Assembly: GCA_021613535.1 (NCBI GenBank)
Contig: CP075492.1
Coordinates: 8,742,001 to 8,806,000 of the forward strand
Direction: 5' to 3'
Length of the DNA stretch: 64,000 nucleotides
Source of the DNA: Adineta vaga
Lineage: Eukaryota > Rotifera
This document shows, piece by piece, positions 11,897 through 23,450 of this stretch (position 1 is the first letter of the stretch; each line of letters starts with the position of its first letter). A program made the position numbers and the translations under genes. The notes under the pieces were generated by a model that was not told the DNA's origin, made no database searches, and was given only the letters and a program-made list of their open reading frames with translations.

Positions 11897-12397
11897 GTGT
11901 CGTCTACAGAAATTAACAGTTTTCTTCTTGTTTTTCTCTTCTGCAACATCGAAGACAAAGATTTCTGCGTCAAGAGAACCGCCTACATATCAACATATGG
12001 ATTAAGGAAACTACCGATCAAACTGAGACAGTTACAATCCATAGTTAATGACATAAATTTATATTCTCACACAGAAGTCTGCATTCTGTTCATCAATAAC
12101 ATTGCATCAGGTAATGATTGAAAAGCAAGGGTGATTATACCAACATTAAACAACCAAATATCCAACGACATATTTTTGGATGTGACGTCTGAGCAAAAGA
12201 ATCTCCGAGAAATCGAAAATTATTGCCGTCCATTCTATTCAAGAAATATTAATGAGTTACAAATTCTTAATGGATGTAAACAGCCTTATCGTGAGTTGAC
12301 GGAACAGTTTGGTGGTGGTGTATACATGAATATTTTAGATATCAGATGTTTAATCAAATACTTTAAAATCTTGCGATCTTCGTCAACAATAATGTGA
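11897..12397 (+). pseudogene. possible degenerate fragment of an ART/TPR-family gene
   Basis: Two short open stretches (11897-12121 and 12131-12397, different frames) resemble consecutive parts of the N-terminal region of the ART/TPR protein at 17.8-20.7 kb. 'IVNDINLYSHTEVCILFINNIAS' pieces align with its 'ITNYVLLYTEIEPCIAYIRSITS' pieces. 'ENYCRPFYSRNINELQIL' aligns with 'MIEQCKQFYRGNHEELQLI'. The ADP-ribosyltransferase and TPR parts are absent, and frames are broken by stops. The similarity was judged by eye and is weak, so this could be chance. It lies on the strand opposite to the intact gene. Confidence 0.35.
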
Positions 12398-13711
12398 GAG
12401 TTATCGTAAGAAATTTTTGCTTAATTTATCAAGGACAAGATTGATATTTAAGTTATGTAGTATAAAAAAGTACGATTTTCATGTTGTACATCTGTTAGAA
12501 CACGATGAACTAGAGCTTCAATTTACTGTCGTTGAAGTTTTAAATACAAAAGTAGATTGAAATTGAACTTATCCAATCTCGTTCGGTGAATCTGATATAA
12601 AAATACATTTTATTTCTAATGTGATTTGCTTTTTCTAAAGAAAGCTACTGGAAAGCTGCTTGTTGATGCTCCGGGATAACAATAAACAAAAAAACAAAAG
12701 AATTTTTTCATATCTGTCACTCTATTCTCCGCTGACATTATGCAGAGAAATGATCACAGAAAACTAATTCATTATAAATGAAAGATATTTTCGAACAACG
12801 TTCACACTTTAAACAGCAGTTTTATATATGAGAATTCACGAACAATGAATAACTAATAGAGTCAGTTGTTTATTCATAACTCTATTGAGCTAAACTCATA
12901 AATGATTAAATATCTGAGTAGAGAAAAAAAGAATATCTAGTTTTCAATGTATTGACTCGATCTAAATGTATAACTATATTCATCTTTCGTTGCTATTTAA
13001 GAACATGATGCATATTTAAGGATACAAAGTAGTAGAATTTCTCAACGCATACAAAGAAAATACTATCGACATGGATTTGAAGTACAGAATTTTAATTTTT
13101 GTTTTTTAATTATCCGTTAAGTCCTCAAGAGAATCTAAAATTAGAACAAAAGACTTGAATAAAGAATGAAATACGGAGTTTAATTAGCATGAGTTGAACT
13201 CAAGGGTATCAAATATACAAAATGCTTATTTCTTTCATCTTCTTCTTCTTTTTCTTCTTCATAATATACATTTAATTAACATCTTCTCTTTGTGTGACAG
13301 GCAATAAAATTAATGAGCGAACATGTGTTTAAAGAGAATGCTGATTGATGTCTATCACAAGCTCAAAATGATCAACATTATTAAATAATATGTTTTTCCA
13401 ATATTTCAGTCAACAATACTTTGACCTTGCCGTTCAAGGAAAAATAGAATAGATTAGCACAATAGCGGATGTATGCCATATGATTTGCATTTATATCTGC
13501 TAAACAGTTGATTCGTTAGAAAATGTCTATCATATTTCTGTTTATGTAGATTATCAACATATATTGCAACAAAGACGAATGTGAAATCAGATTTTGTTCA
13601 AGTTATTGTAACCAATCGTTTCCTTGATCTTCCTTTTCTGTCTGATTGCATCTGCATCCTGTTTAAAAAAAGATCGAGTAATCTTATATACATCCTTTAT
13701 GTTATGTAAAA

Positions 13712-13728
13712 AGAGAGAGAGAGAGAGA
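13712..13728. repeat. (GA)n microsatellite
   Basis: A short uninterrupted GA tract downstream of the Ly6 gene. Confidence 0.85.
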
Positions 13729-13978
13729 AAATCTATTGTTTTTCTTTGACTATTGTATGAATCGGTAACTGCCGTTCACCGGAAAGAACTTACTTTTTTT
13801 TAAAACAAAAGTTCGATTACAAACTAATCTTGTTTATTGTTGAACAATACAAAAAAAAACAAATCTAAAATATTGTGTCATTCTCTAGTTTACATGTGTC
13901 ATGAATAGAAATGTGCAAAGATAATATAGAATAGAGAAATAGTCTAAAAGAATAAAAATCTATTTGTTTAAATACGTT

Positions 13979-14591
13979 TCAAATATTAATAATCATCATT
14001 GTAAGAAATCCTAATATGGAAAGAAAGAAAAACGGCTTCAATTGAATACTTTGATTACATTTCGTAGTCGTACAACATGTGACAGTTTCGAATCGATTTG
14101 ATTGATCACCATCGGGTATATTACAACGTCCTGTTGGTGCTGCACAACCACGACGTATAACCTTATTTTTATCTTCTGATTTCTGGAAGAAAAAATTAAT
14201 CAGTCAATAAATTTTCTTTAATTAAATCAAAATAAACTTACATAACACACATTCACTCCTGCGGCACATGAACGAATATTTGATTCCGATGTTGAAGCAC
14301 AATTTGTACATTCATGACAACTAAATAAATCAGAGACTTGTTTTTGTGGAGGTTCATTATTAGTATTCGCCGTGCGAGAGTCCGATTTTGTTTCAATGGA
14401 AAGATGAACAGTTACATCAGGTTCATTTATGTTATCACCATCAATTGATGGGGGATTACCGTCTTGACAAAAAGCAATGTTTACAAAGACATATCCTACT
14501 AAAAATGTGAAGAGAAAAATTTCATTTCTGTCAAAAACATCTTTCATTTCTGTAACTTACCAATTAACCCAAGGTACCAACAGGCGAACAT
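13979..14591 (-). CDS. secreted/GPI-anchored Ly6/uPAR-domain protein
   Basis: Exons 14561-14591, 14242-14498 and 13979-14182 give 163 aa, with introns of 62 and 59 nt. The signal peptide is encoded across the first intron (MFACWYLGLI | VGYVFVNIAFC). A polar linker follows, then one LU (three-finger) domain with ten cysteines: CHECTNC, RSC, VCY, RGC, GRC, TCC and the family-ending CN in KCNQ. The C-terminus is hydrophobic (FFFLSILGFLTMMIINI), as expected for a GPI-attachment signal. Without the first intron, an ORF starting at 14547 gives a false N-terminus. The ATG directly follows an acceptor-like pyrimidine tract ending ACAG, so a 5' UTR intron or a trans-splice site is possible. Ligand and function are unknown. 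Confidence 0.85.
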
Positions 14592-15750
14592 ACTGTCAAA
14601 AATAAGATAAATGTGAAAGAAAGCTATTTGAATAATGATTTTGTCGGTGGTTTTTCCTTTGAATGAAGTCACGATTTGCCGTCGATAGTCACCGAGTTTT
14701 TTTCTCTTCTCCTTCTTCTGTTTGTGTTTCTGTTTCTCCTCCTCTGCTTCGTCTTCGTCTCTTTCTTTTTGCTTTTTCCGTATATTCTTTTTAGATTTTC
14801 TTAAAAAGAAATAATATAACGATGAAGACGACATCACTAATCGTATAAATATATAACGTGCCTAACCAAAGAAAAGGCAAAGAGAAAATTCCCTCGATAC
14901 TATATTAGCAACTAAACCGGGTTTTTGAAGAAAAATATCGAAGCTTTGTTTTCCCCTTTCTCTCTCTCTCTTCATTTTGTGAATAGAAGCATTCACTTCA
15001 ACCTAACTGAGATGTTTTTTCTATTTATTCAAGGACAATATATTTACACTGATTATCGTTAAGAAAAATCTCTTCCAGTTGATTCATACATACAAGTTAT
15101 TTTTAGAAAGAAAAACTACTTTCAATGCTATTTTCTTATTGTTCAATTCAATCGAACTATTCACTTCAGTGAAATGTAATTGAAAAAGAGCATTGAGCAG
15201 AATAGAGAGCAAACAAAGAAATGATCTCCGGTCTGTCAAAATCGATTAATAGAATAGTAAGACTGTTTTTCTTTGTAAAAAAAAAAGAAAAGCAAAAGAA
15301 TTATTAATAAAACAGAAGAATATAATCTACTTCGGTTTCTATTTAAAAGCATAATTAATTAATTGATGTCTTTGTTATTTCTAATATATATAAATACAGA
15401 TATTCAGAATATCGGATTCCAGCGCCATCATCTAATATTTTTCTCCGTTCAATAATTAACCAATGAAGATTTCTATGACGTGACTCATCATGCAATAAAA
15501 TAGTGTAGGATTGTATTTACGAATACGAACGAATATAAAAATGATTTGTCTCGTCGTCTCGTCTTCTTATCAAGAATCAAGGACATATTTCTAATCTGTT
15601 TCAGCGGATTGAATAGTTGTGGGAAAAAAACACCGTTGTTTATCAAAAAAAAGTTATTTTTGTTTTAGAGTTTACAATACAATTTCATGATCAATAGATT
15701 TACATAATTTTCATTTATTTTCTGTGTGACAACAAAAAAACCAAATCACT
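14592..15750. other. divergent intergenic region (Ly6 gene / citrate carrier)
   Basis: The two flanking genes are transcribed away from each other, so this 1.16 kb should hold both promoters. A low-complexity Lys/Arg-coding ORF on the minus strand (up to 14837) looks spurious. Confidence 0.55.
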
Positions 15751-16979
15751 ATGTCATCAACACATCATCGTCGTGATGTTAGTGCAGCAGCAGGTGCTGG
15801 AACTACCGGTGGTTTACGTGGGGTTATTGCTGGTAGGATGCTTATTAATTCTTATTATTGTTGATATTTTTCTCTTAGGTGGTATTACGGGTGGTATCGA
15901 AATTTGTATCACATTTCCAACGGAATTCGTTAAAACACAATTACAATTAGATGAAGGATCAAGTCGACGTGGTGAAGCACGAAAATATAATGGAGTTATT
16001 GATTGTGTGAAAAAAACTGTAAAATCACGTGGAGTTTCTGGCCTTTATCGTGGTCTTAGCGTACTTCTCTATGGATCAATTCCTAAGAGTGGTGTAAGGT
16101 AAAAACTAAGACGATATTCAATTTCATTTCAAATAGATATAAAACAATTCTGTTTGAAGATTCGGCGCTTTTGAAGAATTGAAAAAATATGCTGTTGATG
16201 AACGTGGTCAATTGAATACGAAAACTCGACTTTTATGTGGTCTAGGCGCTGGTGTAAGTAACTCGAGTTTGTATTCGTTCTTATAAATATCAACGTTCAT
16301 CTTTTAAGGTAGCTGAAGCAATTTTTGCTGTAACACCAATGGAAACTGTAAAAGTTAAATTTATCCATGATCAACGATTAGCTAAACCGAATTATCATGG
16401 ATTCTTTCATGGTGTTCGTCATATTATTCGAACAGAAGGTTGTTTTATTTTTTCTGATTATTTTAATACATTCTATTGGAATGGATTACATTAGGTATTC
16501 GTGGTACTTATCAAGGTTTAACTGCAACAATGCTCAAACAAGGATCGAATCAAGCTATTCGATTCTTTGTCATGGAAACATTGAAAGAAAAATATCGTCA
16601 CTATACATTGAAAGGACCAAATGATCCTGTTCCGATACTTATTACAGGTGTTTTCGGTCTCACCGCTGGCGCAGCTAGTGTTTTTGGTAATACACCACTA
16701 GATGTAGTTAAAACACGTATGCAAAGTCTTGAAGCATCTAAATATAAAAATACATTCGATTGTGCAGTACAAATCATGCGTAACGAGGGGCCATTAGCGT
16801 AAGTGGATTTAAAACAAAGATACTTGTTGATAAAAATGTTTTTTTTCTTCTTCACATTGTGTAGATTTTATAAGGGTACTGTACCCCGACTTGGTCGTGT
16901 TTGTGCTGATGTTGCCATTACATTTATGATCTATGATAAATTTATCGAAGCTTTCAATCGTGTTTGGCCAAACAAATAA
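15751..16979 (+). CDS. SLC25A1: mitochondrial tricarboxylate (citrate) carrier
   Basis: The inner-membrane antiporter that exports citrate in exchange for malate and feeds cytosolic acetyl-CoA. Exons: 15751-15832, 15879-16098, 16160-16253, 16309-16438, 16495-16798, 16865-16979. The product is 314 aa, close to the family's usual ~311. All three carrier repeats show the P-x-[DE]-x-x-[KR] signature (PTEFVK, PMETVK, PLDVVK), each opening one of three two-helix repeats. The CTP-typical '[21 protein letters not shown]' and '[17 protein letters not shown]' segments are present. AATAAA lies at 17201-17206, only 16 nt before the next gene's ATG. Confidence 0.96.
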
Positions 16980-17222
16980 TGTCTTTCAAATTACACTAAA
17001 CGCATACATATCATTATACATCTACCATAGTTTTTTTTTCGCATAGTTACTATCTGTATTTTCTCTGTAACCTTGGTGATTTATTTTCCTAGTACTAGTC
17101 GGGGAACCTTTTGATTTTTAATCTTCAAACAAAAACTAAAAAAAACAGTATTCTTAAACGTTGTATTATAGGTAAAACATTATTTATTTATAGATTATTA
17201 AATAAAATTTTCAAGAAAACAA

Positions 17223-17730
17223 ATGTCGGACAAAAAACCAGATCTCACTCATCCAGGTAAAAAGAAAAGTAATCTTTCTATGAACGAAAACCAATGCATT
17301 ATCATACTATCACGCATAAATTCATACGATAGTTTTCATATGTTTCTTCTCACTCTTGAGACGAAATTTCTCTCTGAAGAAACCTATGCATGTTTACATA
17401 TAAAATTTTTTTTTTCTTTATTATGGGAATAGTTGGTTATAATCCTGGACAACAACATCTGGGGAAATCAAAAATCGACTCTCATGAAGATGGTTTACCA
17501 CCACAAGCTGGAACACATGGTCAACCAGATAGTCATATCGGTGGTCAAAGTGGACCTGAAATTTTAGGTGGTACGTTTCGTCGAAGAGAGAGAGAAAGAG
17601 AAAACAGAAGATTCAATTAAATTATTAATCTATTCTTGTTTTATTATTCAAAGGATCTGCAAGTACACGTGTTGTTGGTCAATCTGTTGATGAACAATTG
17701 AAAAATCCATTACCACCTAAGAATGATTAA
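17223..17730 (+). CDS. small hydrophilic Gly/His/Gln-rich protein, unrecognised
   Basis: Three phase-consistent exons (17223-17256, 17433-17570, 17654-17730) encode 82 aa. It starts MSDKKPDLTHP and ends KNPLPPKND. The composition is rich in Gly, Pro, Gln, His, Asp and Ser, with no hydrophobic core, signal peptide or cysteine, which suggests an intrinsically disordered protein. I do not recognise a family. The ATG lies 243 bp past the citrate-carrier stop and 16 nt after its AATAAA, with a 'tttcaag' acceptor-like site just before it, so it could be the downstream gene of a trans-spliced operon. It is convergent with the ART/TPR gene (25-bp gap between stops). Confidence 0.7.
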
Positions 17731-17755
17731 TGAAATCTTTTTTTTAAATCTGTCT

Positions 17756-20695
17756 TCAATTAGTATGATAACCAAGCAACATTGTAATCTGGCTTTCTAA
17801 TTTTAATGTTTGTTCAAGATGTGGATGATTTGAGGGAAAGATTTTTTTTTGAATATCAAGCGTTTTCTTAATCTCTTTGTATGCTCTTTCATAATCTTTT
17901 TGATCAATATGAATGACAGCAAGATTATAATGAGATATGGCGACATCAGGATGATCCATTGATAAAGATTCTTGTCGAATTTTTAAGGCAGCTCTATAAT
18001 TTTCGAATGCTTGTTGAATTTCATGAAGATTACCCTGTGAACGATGTGCTAAAGTTTGATAGATACGGCCTAAATTTGTGAGACTTGTTGCAATATCTGG
18101 ATGAGTTGAAGGTAAAGATTTCATACGTATATTATACGCTTTTTCTTGATATTTAAGTGCTCGATGAAGATCACCAGTATCTGTATAGAGACAACCAATA
18201 TTATTATATAACCAAGCTAAATCAAGTTCATTCTTTGGTGGTGCATGTTTTAGTATTGCTTGTGTACGTTTATAGTAGTCTAATGCATGTTCATATTCAT
18301 TTTGTTGATGATAGATCAATCCAATAGACATTAATAATCTTGATAGAAGATCTTCTTCGCAATTTTCACTTTTATCTAAACCTTTGAGATAATAATCTAA
18401 TGCGCGTTTACTATTCCCTGTTTTTTGGTAAATATTTCCAATTTTGAAATAAATTTGAACAACTTTATATCCATATTCTAAGCTTTCTTTATAATATTTT
18501 AATGCTTGTTCAATATCACCTTTTGTCTCATATACCGTACCGATATTAATCAATATATCTGAAATTTCTCCTTGATATTCACTTGATTTATTTTGTTTGT
18601 AACATTCCAATGCTTTGAAATGATATTCAATCGCTTGATCATAATTGTTTTCATCGGTAAATAAAAATGCCATATTATTATAACACACAGGAATATTCAT
18701 TTTTTTCTCCGGATTTTTTTCATAGATAGCTAATGATCGTTCGAATAAACTAGTTGCTCGTTTATATTCATGCATCCTGTGATAGATCATTGCCAGATTA
18801 TTCGAACTATCACCAATATCAGGATGATCGTTTGGTAGAACTTTTTCACGGATATGAAATGATTTCAAACAATAATTCAATGCTTGTTGATAATCTTTTA
18901 TATCATAATAAACTAAACCAATACTATTGTAATTCATCGCCTTTAATTGATGATCAATTGTTAGAAGATTTTCTTCGTATAATTTCATCGCACGAAATAA
19001 ATATTTCAAAGCATTATCATAATCATGTTTTTGACTATAAACAAATCCGATTGCATTATTTGTATTGGCGACAAGTATTTTATCAATATCCGAATGTTTA
19101 TCATAGATTTTTATAGAATCAAATAAATAATCAAATGCAAGATCATACTTTTTCTCTTTCATATAAATCAATGCTAGATTATTTAATGTTCGAGCAAAAT
19201 CGATTTCATTTCGTGGTGTTTGATGACATTGTAAATGATAAACAATTTTAAAATCTTTTAAAGCATCATTATATAAACCTTTGAGATATTTTACACGACC
19301 AATATTCGTATAAATAGATATATCATCATCAACTGTTTTTGAAACAAGTAAATTTTCGAAATATAATTGTGCTTGATCATATTGACCCATTTCTGTTAAT
19401 AATAAACCAAATATAAGAAAAATATTACCCTTTTCCATTTCACGTCGATTTGCTTCGATATAGGTTTCGACAACTTGACGAGCTTCATCCGATAGATTCA
19501 TATTTATAATCCAAACTTCTTTCGAATCATCATAATAAACTTGATTGATTTTAAATGCACAATCAATATCAAAGAGAATTTCTTCTTCATCAGGATAGAC
19601 ACTTAGTGAAGATATATCAGCAAAGATCGCATGATTATGACGTGTATCAGCTTCAATTACGAATAATGTTGGTAGAACATCAACAGTACGTTTCGATTTT
19701 TTTACTGCAAACTGTAGAGCAAGATCATAATTTTGACTTGTAGATAAAAATCCATTTGTCGATATTAATGAACCAATATTTGCTTGAAATCGTGTTAATT
19801 CTTCTTTGGTTAATTTCAAACCACGATATAATTTAACAATTGGATTTGCTTTACGTTGTATTCGATAGGATTCATATTCCATTGCTAAACGTTTACATAG
19901 ATCTTGAATATAATAACGAAAAATATATAATAATTCGATGTCTTCTGTTCGTAAAGCTTTATTACATAGACGATAGATAAAACATTGTTTTGTATACCAA
20001 CGAATTGTATCTGATTCTGTATAAGTTTCTTCGAATTCTTTAATCAATTGTAATTCTTCATGATTTCCACGATAGAATTGTTTACATTGTTCGATCATTT
20101 CATATTTTGCTTGTTCACTTTTCGGCATTTGAAGAAGAACATCTTTAACTATTTGAAACCAGAGAAACGAAGCAGATTCACTCGATAGATCTCGTGTTGG
20201 CTTTTGTTTTTCATATAAACTAAATGTAGCTAATTGTTTACGTAGAACATTTAATTCTTCACGAATTGATCGAATCAATTGATCTTCTTGATCGAAAACA
20301 TCAACTAATTTTGCATAAAATTTTGTTTGAAGAAATTCTTCTTTATATTTCCGTATATTCATACAAAATATAAATATCGAATCGACTTGTATCAAATCAT
20401 GTATTTGTTGAATACATTGATCAGCGTAAGAACCTGAAACAATGAGAAAGATTCGTTCACTAGTAATCGAACGAATATAGGCAATACATGGTTCAATTTC
20501 TGTATATAAAAGAACATAATTTGTTATTTCACGTAATGTTGTACGAGTTGCATCGATTGTTTTATCAAGCCAAATCAATGTTACATCTTCTTTATTGGAA
20601 ATTGGAGATCCATCGGAAGTTGTAACAGCAGTAAAATTTGAAATTCGAACTGATTTATTTGATGACGATGTTGTCGTGCTAGGATTATTACCCAT
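17756..20695 (-). CDS. ADP-ribosyltransferase + tetratricopeptide repeat protein
   Basis: A single 979-aa ORF without introns. Residues 40-115 resemble a small Rossmann-like fold (VTLIWLDK ... ERIFLIVSGS ... DSIFIFC). Residues about 270-400 form a mono-ADP-ribosyltransferase domain of the R-S-E type: Arg291 in LYRGL, S318-T-S320 in GFLSTS, and E370-E-E372, so the catalytic triad looks intact. Residues about 410-970 hold a long run of kinesin-light-chain-like TPRs (for example 'ALNNLALIYMKEKKYDLAFDYL'). Such enzymes move ADP-ribose from NAD+ to an acceptor, typically arginine; the TPRs would select partners. The first true ATG is at 20695 (the codon before is TTG) and gives MGNNPS, an N-myristoylation consensus. 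ART+TPR proteins of this kind are numerous in bdelloids. Confidence 0.9.
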   Translation of the reverse strand: MGNNPSTTTSSSNKSVRISNFTAVTTSDGSPISNKEDVTLIWLDKTIDATRTTLREITNYVLLYTEIEPCIAYIRSITSERIFLIVSGSYADQCIQQIHDLIQVDSIFIFCMNIRKYKEEFLQTKFYAKLVDVFDQEDQLIRSIREELNVLRKQLATFSLYEKQKPTRDLSSESASFLWFQIVKDVLLQMPKSEQAKYEMIEQCKQFYRGNHEELQLIKEFEETYTESDTIRWYTKQCFIYRLCNKALRTEDIELLYIFRYYIQDLCKRLAMEYESYRIQRKANPIVKLYRGLKLTKEELTRFQANIGSLISTNGFLSTSQNYDLALQFAVKKSKRTVDVLPTLFVIEADTRHNHAIFADISSLSVYPDEEEILFDIDCAFKINQVYYDDSKEVWIINMNLSDEARQVVETYIEANRREMEKGNIFLIFGLLLTEMGQYDQAQLYFENLLVSKTVDDDISIYTNIGRVKYLKGLYNDALKDFKIVYHLQCHQTPRNEIDFARTLNNLALIYMKEKKYDLAFDYLFDSIKIYDKHSDIDKILVANTNNAIGFVYSQKHDYDNALKYLFRAMKLYEENLLTIDHQLKAMNYNSIGLVYYDIKDYQQALNYCLKSFHIREKVLPNDHPDIGDSSNNLAMIYHRMHEYKRATSLFERSLAIYEKNPEKKMNIPVCYNNMAFLFTDENNYDQAIEYHFKALECYKQNKSSEYQGEISDILINIGTVYETKGDIEQALKYYKESLEYGYKVVQIYFKIGNIYQKTGNSKRALDYYLKGLDKSENCEEDLLSRLLMSIGLIYHQQNEYEHALDYYKRTQAILKHAPPKNELDLAWLYNNIGCLYTDTGDLHRALKYQEKAYNIRMKSLPSTHPDIATSLTNLGRIYQTLAHRSQGNLHEIQQAFENYRAALKIRQESLSMDHPDVAISHYNLAVIHIDQKDYERAYKEIKKTLDIQKKIFPSNHPHLEQTLKLESQITMLLGYHTN

Positions 20696-23450
20696 CAATT
20701 ATATTATTGCATGACATGTATATATATTATATGATGATGAAAAAAACAAAGACTAGCTCTTTCAAGGTAGATCATTTGTTTTTATACTCTATTCGTTTTT
20801 TCTCTTTTTCTGACTACCTCAAAAACATATTTCATGCGTCATCAATCGATCGACGTCATATTATGTATATATCTAATTAGAAGAAAGTTGACCAAATAAA
20901 AATTTCGTAGATAAGAATGAGTGTTTATCGTTGACTATGATACAATTTTGTAGGAGTTGATGTTATCAATCAGGCAATCTGAATGTTAAGCTTTGAGAAA
21001 GTTGATCACGAAAGAATATTTTATACGAATGAAAAACATATCGAGGGAGATAGAGAGAAATCTTGGAAAAAAATTCTTGTATAGAATTGAAAGAAAATTT
21101 CTGTAAATATAGTTGTTTCTGTCAGTGCTGATTTTATTAAATATTGTTGAATAAAAATCAAAAAATGATTAAATGATGATAAAATTCTTCTACCAATTAC
21201 TGTAGAATCGTTTCATGCCACGTTTTAATATTTCTCGATCTTCTCTACATATATAAAACACGAAATAATTCAATCATCTCAATAAATCTTTTCATTTTTT
21301 TACTTTGTTGTATTTGATCTTGCATTCATTTCACGTAGAACTAAAAACACAACAAAATTATATCTTTCAATACGAAGATTTAATAAAATCAATCTTACAA
21401 TCACATAATCGTGATTTTCGAAACATGCAGATACTTATATAATCGATATTTCTGAATGATGTTTTCTGATGATCAGTTGATTTTGGTAATGTATTTCGAC
21501 ATTGAACTACATCTATATAGAAATAAAATACATATTTTCTTCTTATTGAAGTGTATGGAGTGAAACTAATTGATACTTACTAACAGAAAGGAGTAAGAAT
21601 ACAACAGGAAGTAGTAATAAATATCGGAAGAAGTCTTGCATATTTTGTAATCTACAACATAGATCTCTTATTGAAAACAATTGTAGATTCAAAAGAGAAA
21701 GTTTGTTTATATAGATGAGTTGATCGGATTATTAGAATAACAAACAAAATCTTACCTACTCATGTATGATTCGTCAAGAATTTTGTATCGAAATGAAAAT
21801 AAGAGTGGTTGTATTGTCAATTACCTATCTCATTGATTGCATGTTAACAAAGTCGGTATATTCATGCAAGAAAAAGTCTGCTCTGAATTACCTTTCTCTC
21901 AGTACAAACTAATTAACTTATTACTTTATTTCTGACATATACATTACTTGATTTACAGGAAAAAAATGACAGTAAACGATATGAAACATTCAAGCAATCA
22001 ATACATGTTCATTTACAAGTCTGAAAGCGTGTATCTAAAAAGTTAAATGAGTAAAAATATGTCTTGAAGTCTAATCAAGCACTTCGTACTATTAACAGTA
22101 GAGTATAGTTTACTATTGTTGATTGTTGGTTGGTATTGTTCCAGCTCGCAAATGAAAGTTATTCATCTGCTATTCTCTATGAAAGTCAAGAACGATCGCC
22201 TCAAGCATTATTTATTATCCTTATCGCATTTTCTATTAAGAATTTATCGATTATTATTGAGAAGAAAGAGTCCAGCTTCTTCGGTACACGTTATAACATC
22301 AAAATCATATAAAAGCATGTGAGGATTCCATTCAGTTATATAACTGGTGCTATATAATTCGAAAGAAAACGTTTTTTATTCAAGTTAAGTCGTAAAATAT
22401 AATCTTAAGAATAAGATTCATTTATTACAGTGTGGATTCGTTAACATAATTTTTGCAAATTAGATCTCTTAACTATCTCCATACTGATTTGGCTTGACTA
22501 TACCATTACGATCGATTCAGCAAGGTCGAGAGTCCGTGATTTTATCACCGTAAATAGTAGAATTAGAAATCTAGTGCTTTTTCGAATATTACTCTTATGA
22601 ACTTTGGGGGTAAATGGATGAACAGATATACGACAATTAGTCTTCAATTGCTCATCTAGATTCAAATTGATCGAGGAAATTGTAATTTTTTCCTTCAATA
22701 CATTAACAATTTATTTCTTTCGTACAACTATCAACTTTTGGTAATGAATGTTTTTGATGAATCTGAATTTCTTCCATTCAATCGAAAAATAAATGTGTTG
22801 TATAGTTCATGATGACATGTGTCATTTCTTATTCAAAGAAGTTATATGAGATCAACAAAAGGCAATAGGAAAAATAATCTTTGATCAAATAAACCATTGA
22901 CAACATTACTATCTTATTTAACATAACAAGACAAAAGATGGACATGTAATGGTATCAAATCACTCGGCCTTCTTTCTGCGTTGTTCTTTATGGATATAGA
23001 TATATAAATCTATCTTTCAAGCTCATTTTCCTATTATGACAAAAGAAAACGAGACATTGTCGTTCGATCGAACTGTCTTCTAATCAAAAAGGCAAATCAT
23101 TTCGCTTCAATGACAACTGGAATATAAACGAGGGAAAGAGAGAAACAAATGTTAATTATTGACAACATCTAATCTGAGTGAGAATACATTTTTTTCAAAC
23201 AGAAAAAAAATGAGAAATTCATCTCGTTTGACTTACTGATAATAAATAAGAAAGAGAGAAAGAGAGAATATATGAATAGATATGACGAATTTTCATTTAT
23301 TCGGCTTCTTGAAAAAAGAAAACTAGACAAGAAGTACAATAACAACGTTCATATTACTATCTAACTTTGAAAACAAGTCTTCTCCTGTTAGCAATCATAC
23401 AGACCGTTAACATCGGTTCAGTTATTGCCAGTGCTTGTCGTCGGCATACA
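20696..23450. other. gene-free AT-rich intergenic region
   Basis: The flanking genes (ART/TPR minus, SLC6 plus) diverge from here, so both promoters should lie within these 2.75 kb. ORFs are short and low in complexity, and no spliceable chain was found. A TTG-initiated extension of the SLC6 frame from 23367 to 23450 looks like non-coding sequence. Confidence 0.55.

Larger units (their letters stand above)
11117..13978. other. largely gene-free region
   Basis: Apart from a possible ART/TPR-family relic at about 11897-12397, I see no coding exons. A GA tract lies at 13712-13728. The left end is the eL42 promoter; the right end is the 3' flank of the Ly6 gene. Confidence 0.55.

Noticed and set aside
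14227-14547. Ly6 start at 14547
   Set aside because: The sequence 14499-14560 is a good 62-nt intron, and the spliced start at 14591 gives a proper signal peptide.
14544-14837. 97-codon minus-strand ORF upstream of the Ly6 gene
   Set aside because: Mostly Lys/Glu low complexity. Its last codons overlap the true signal-peptide exon of the Ly6 gene.
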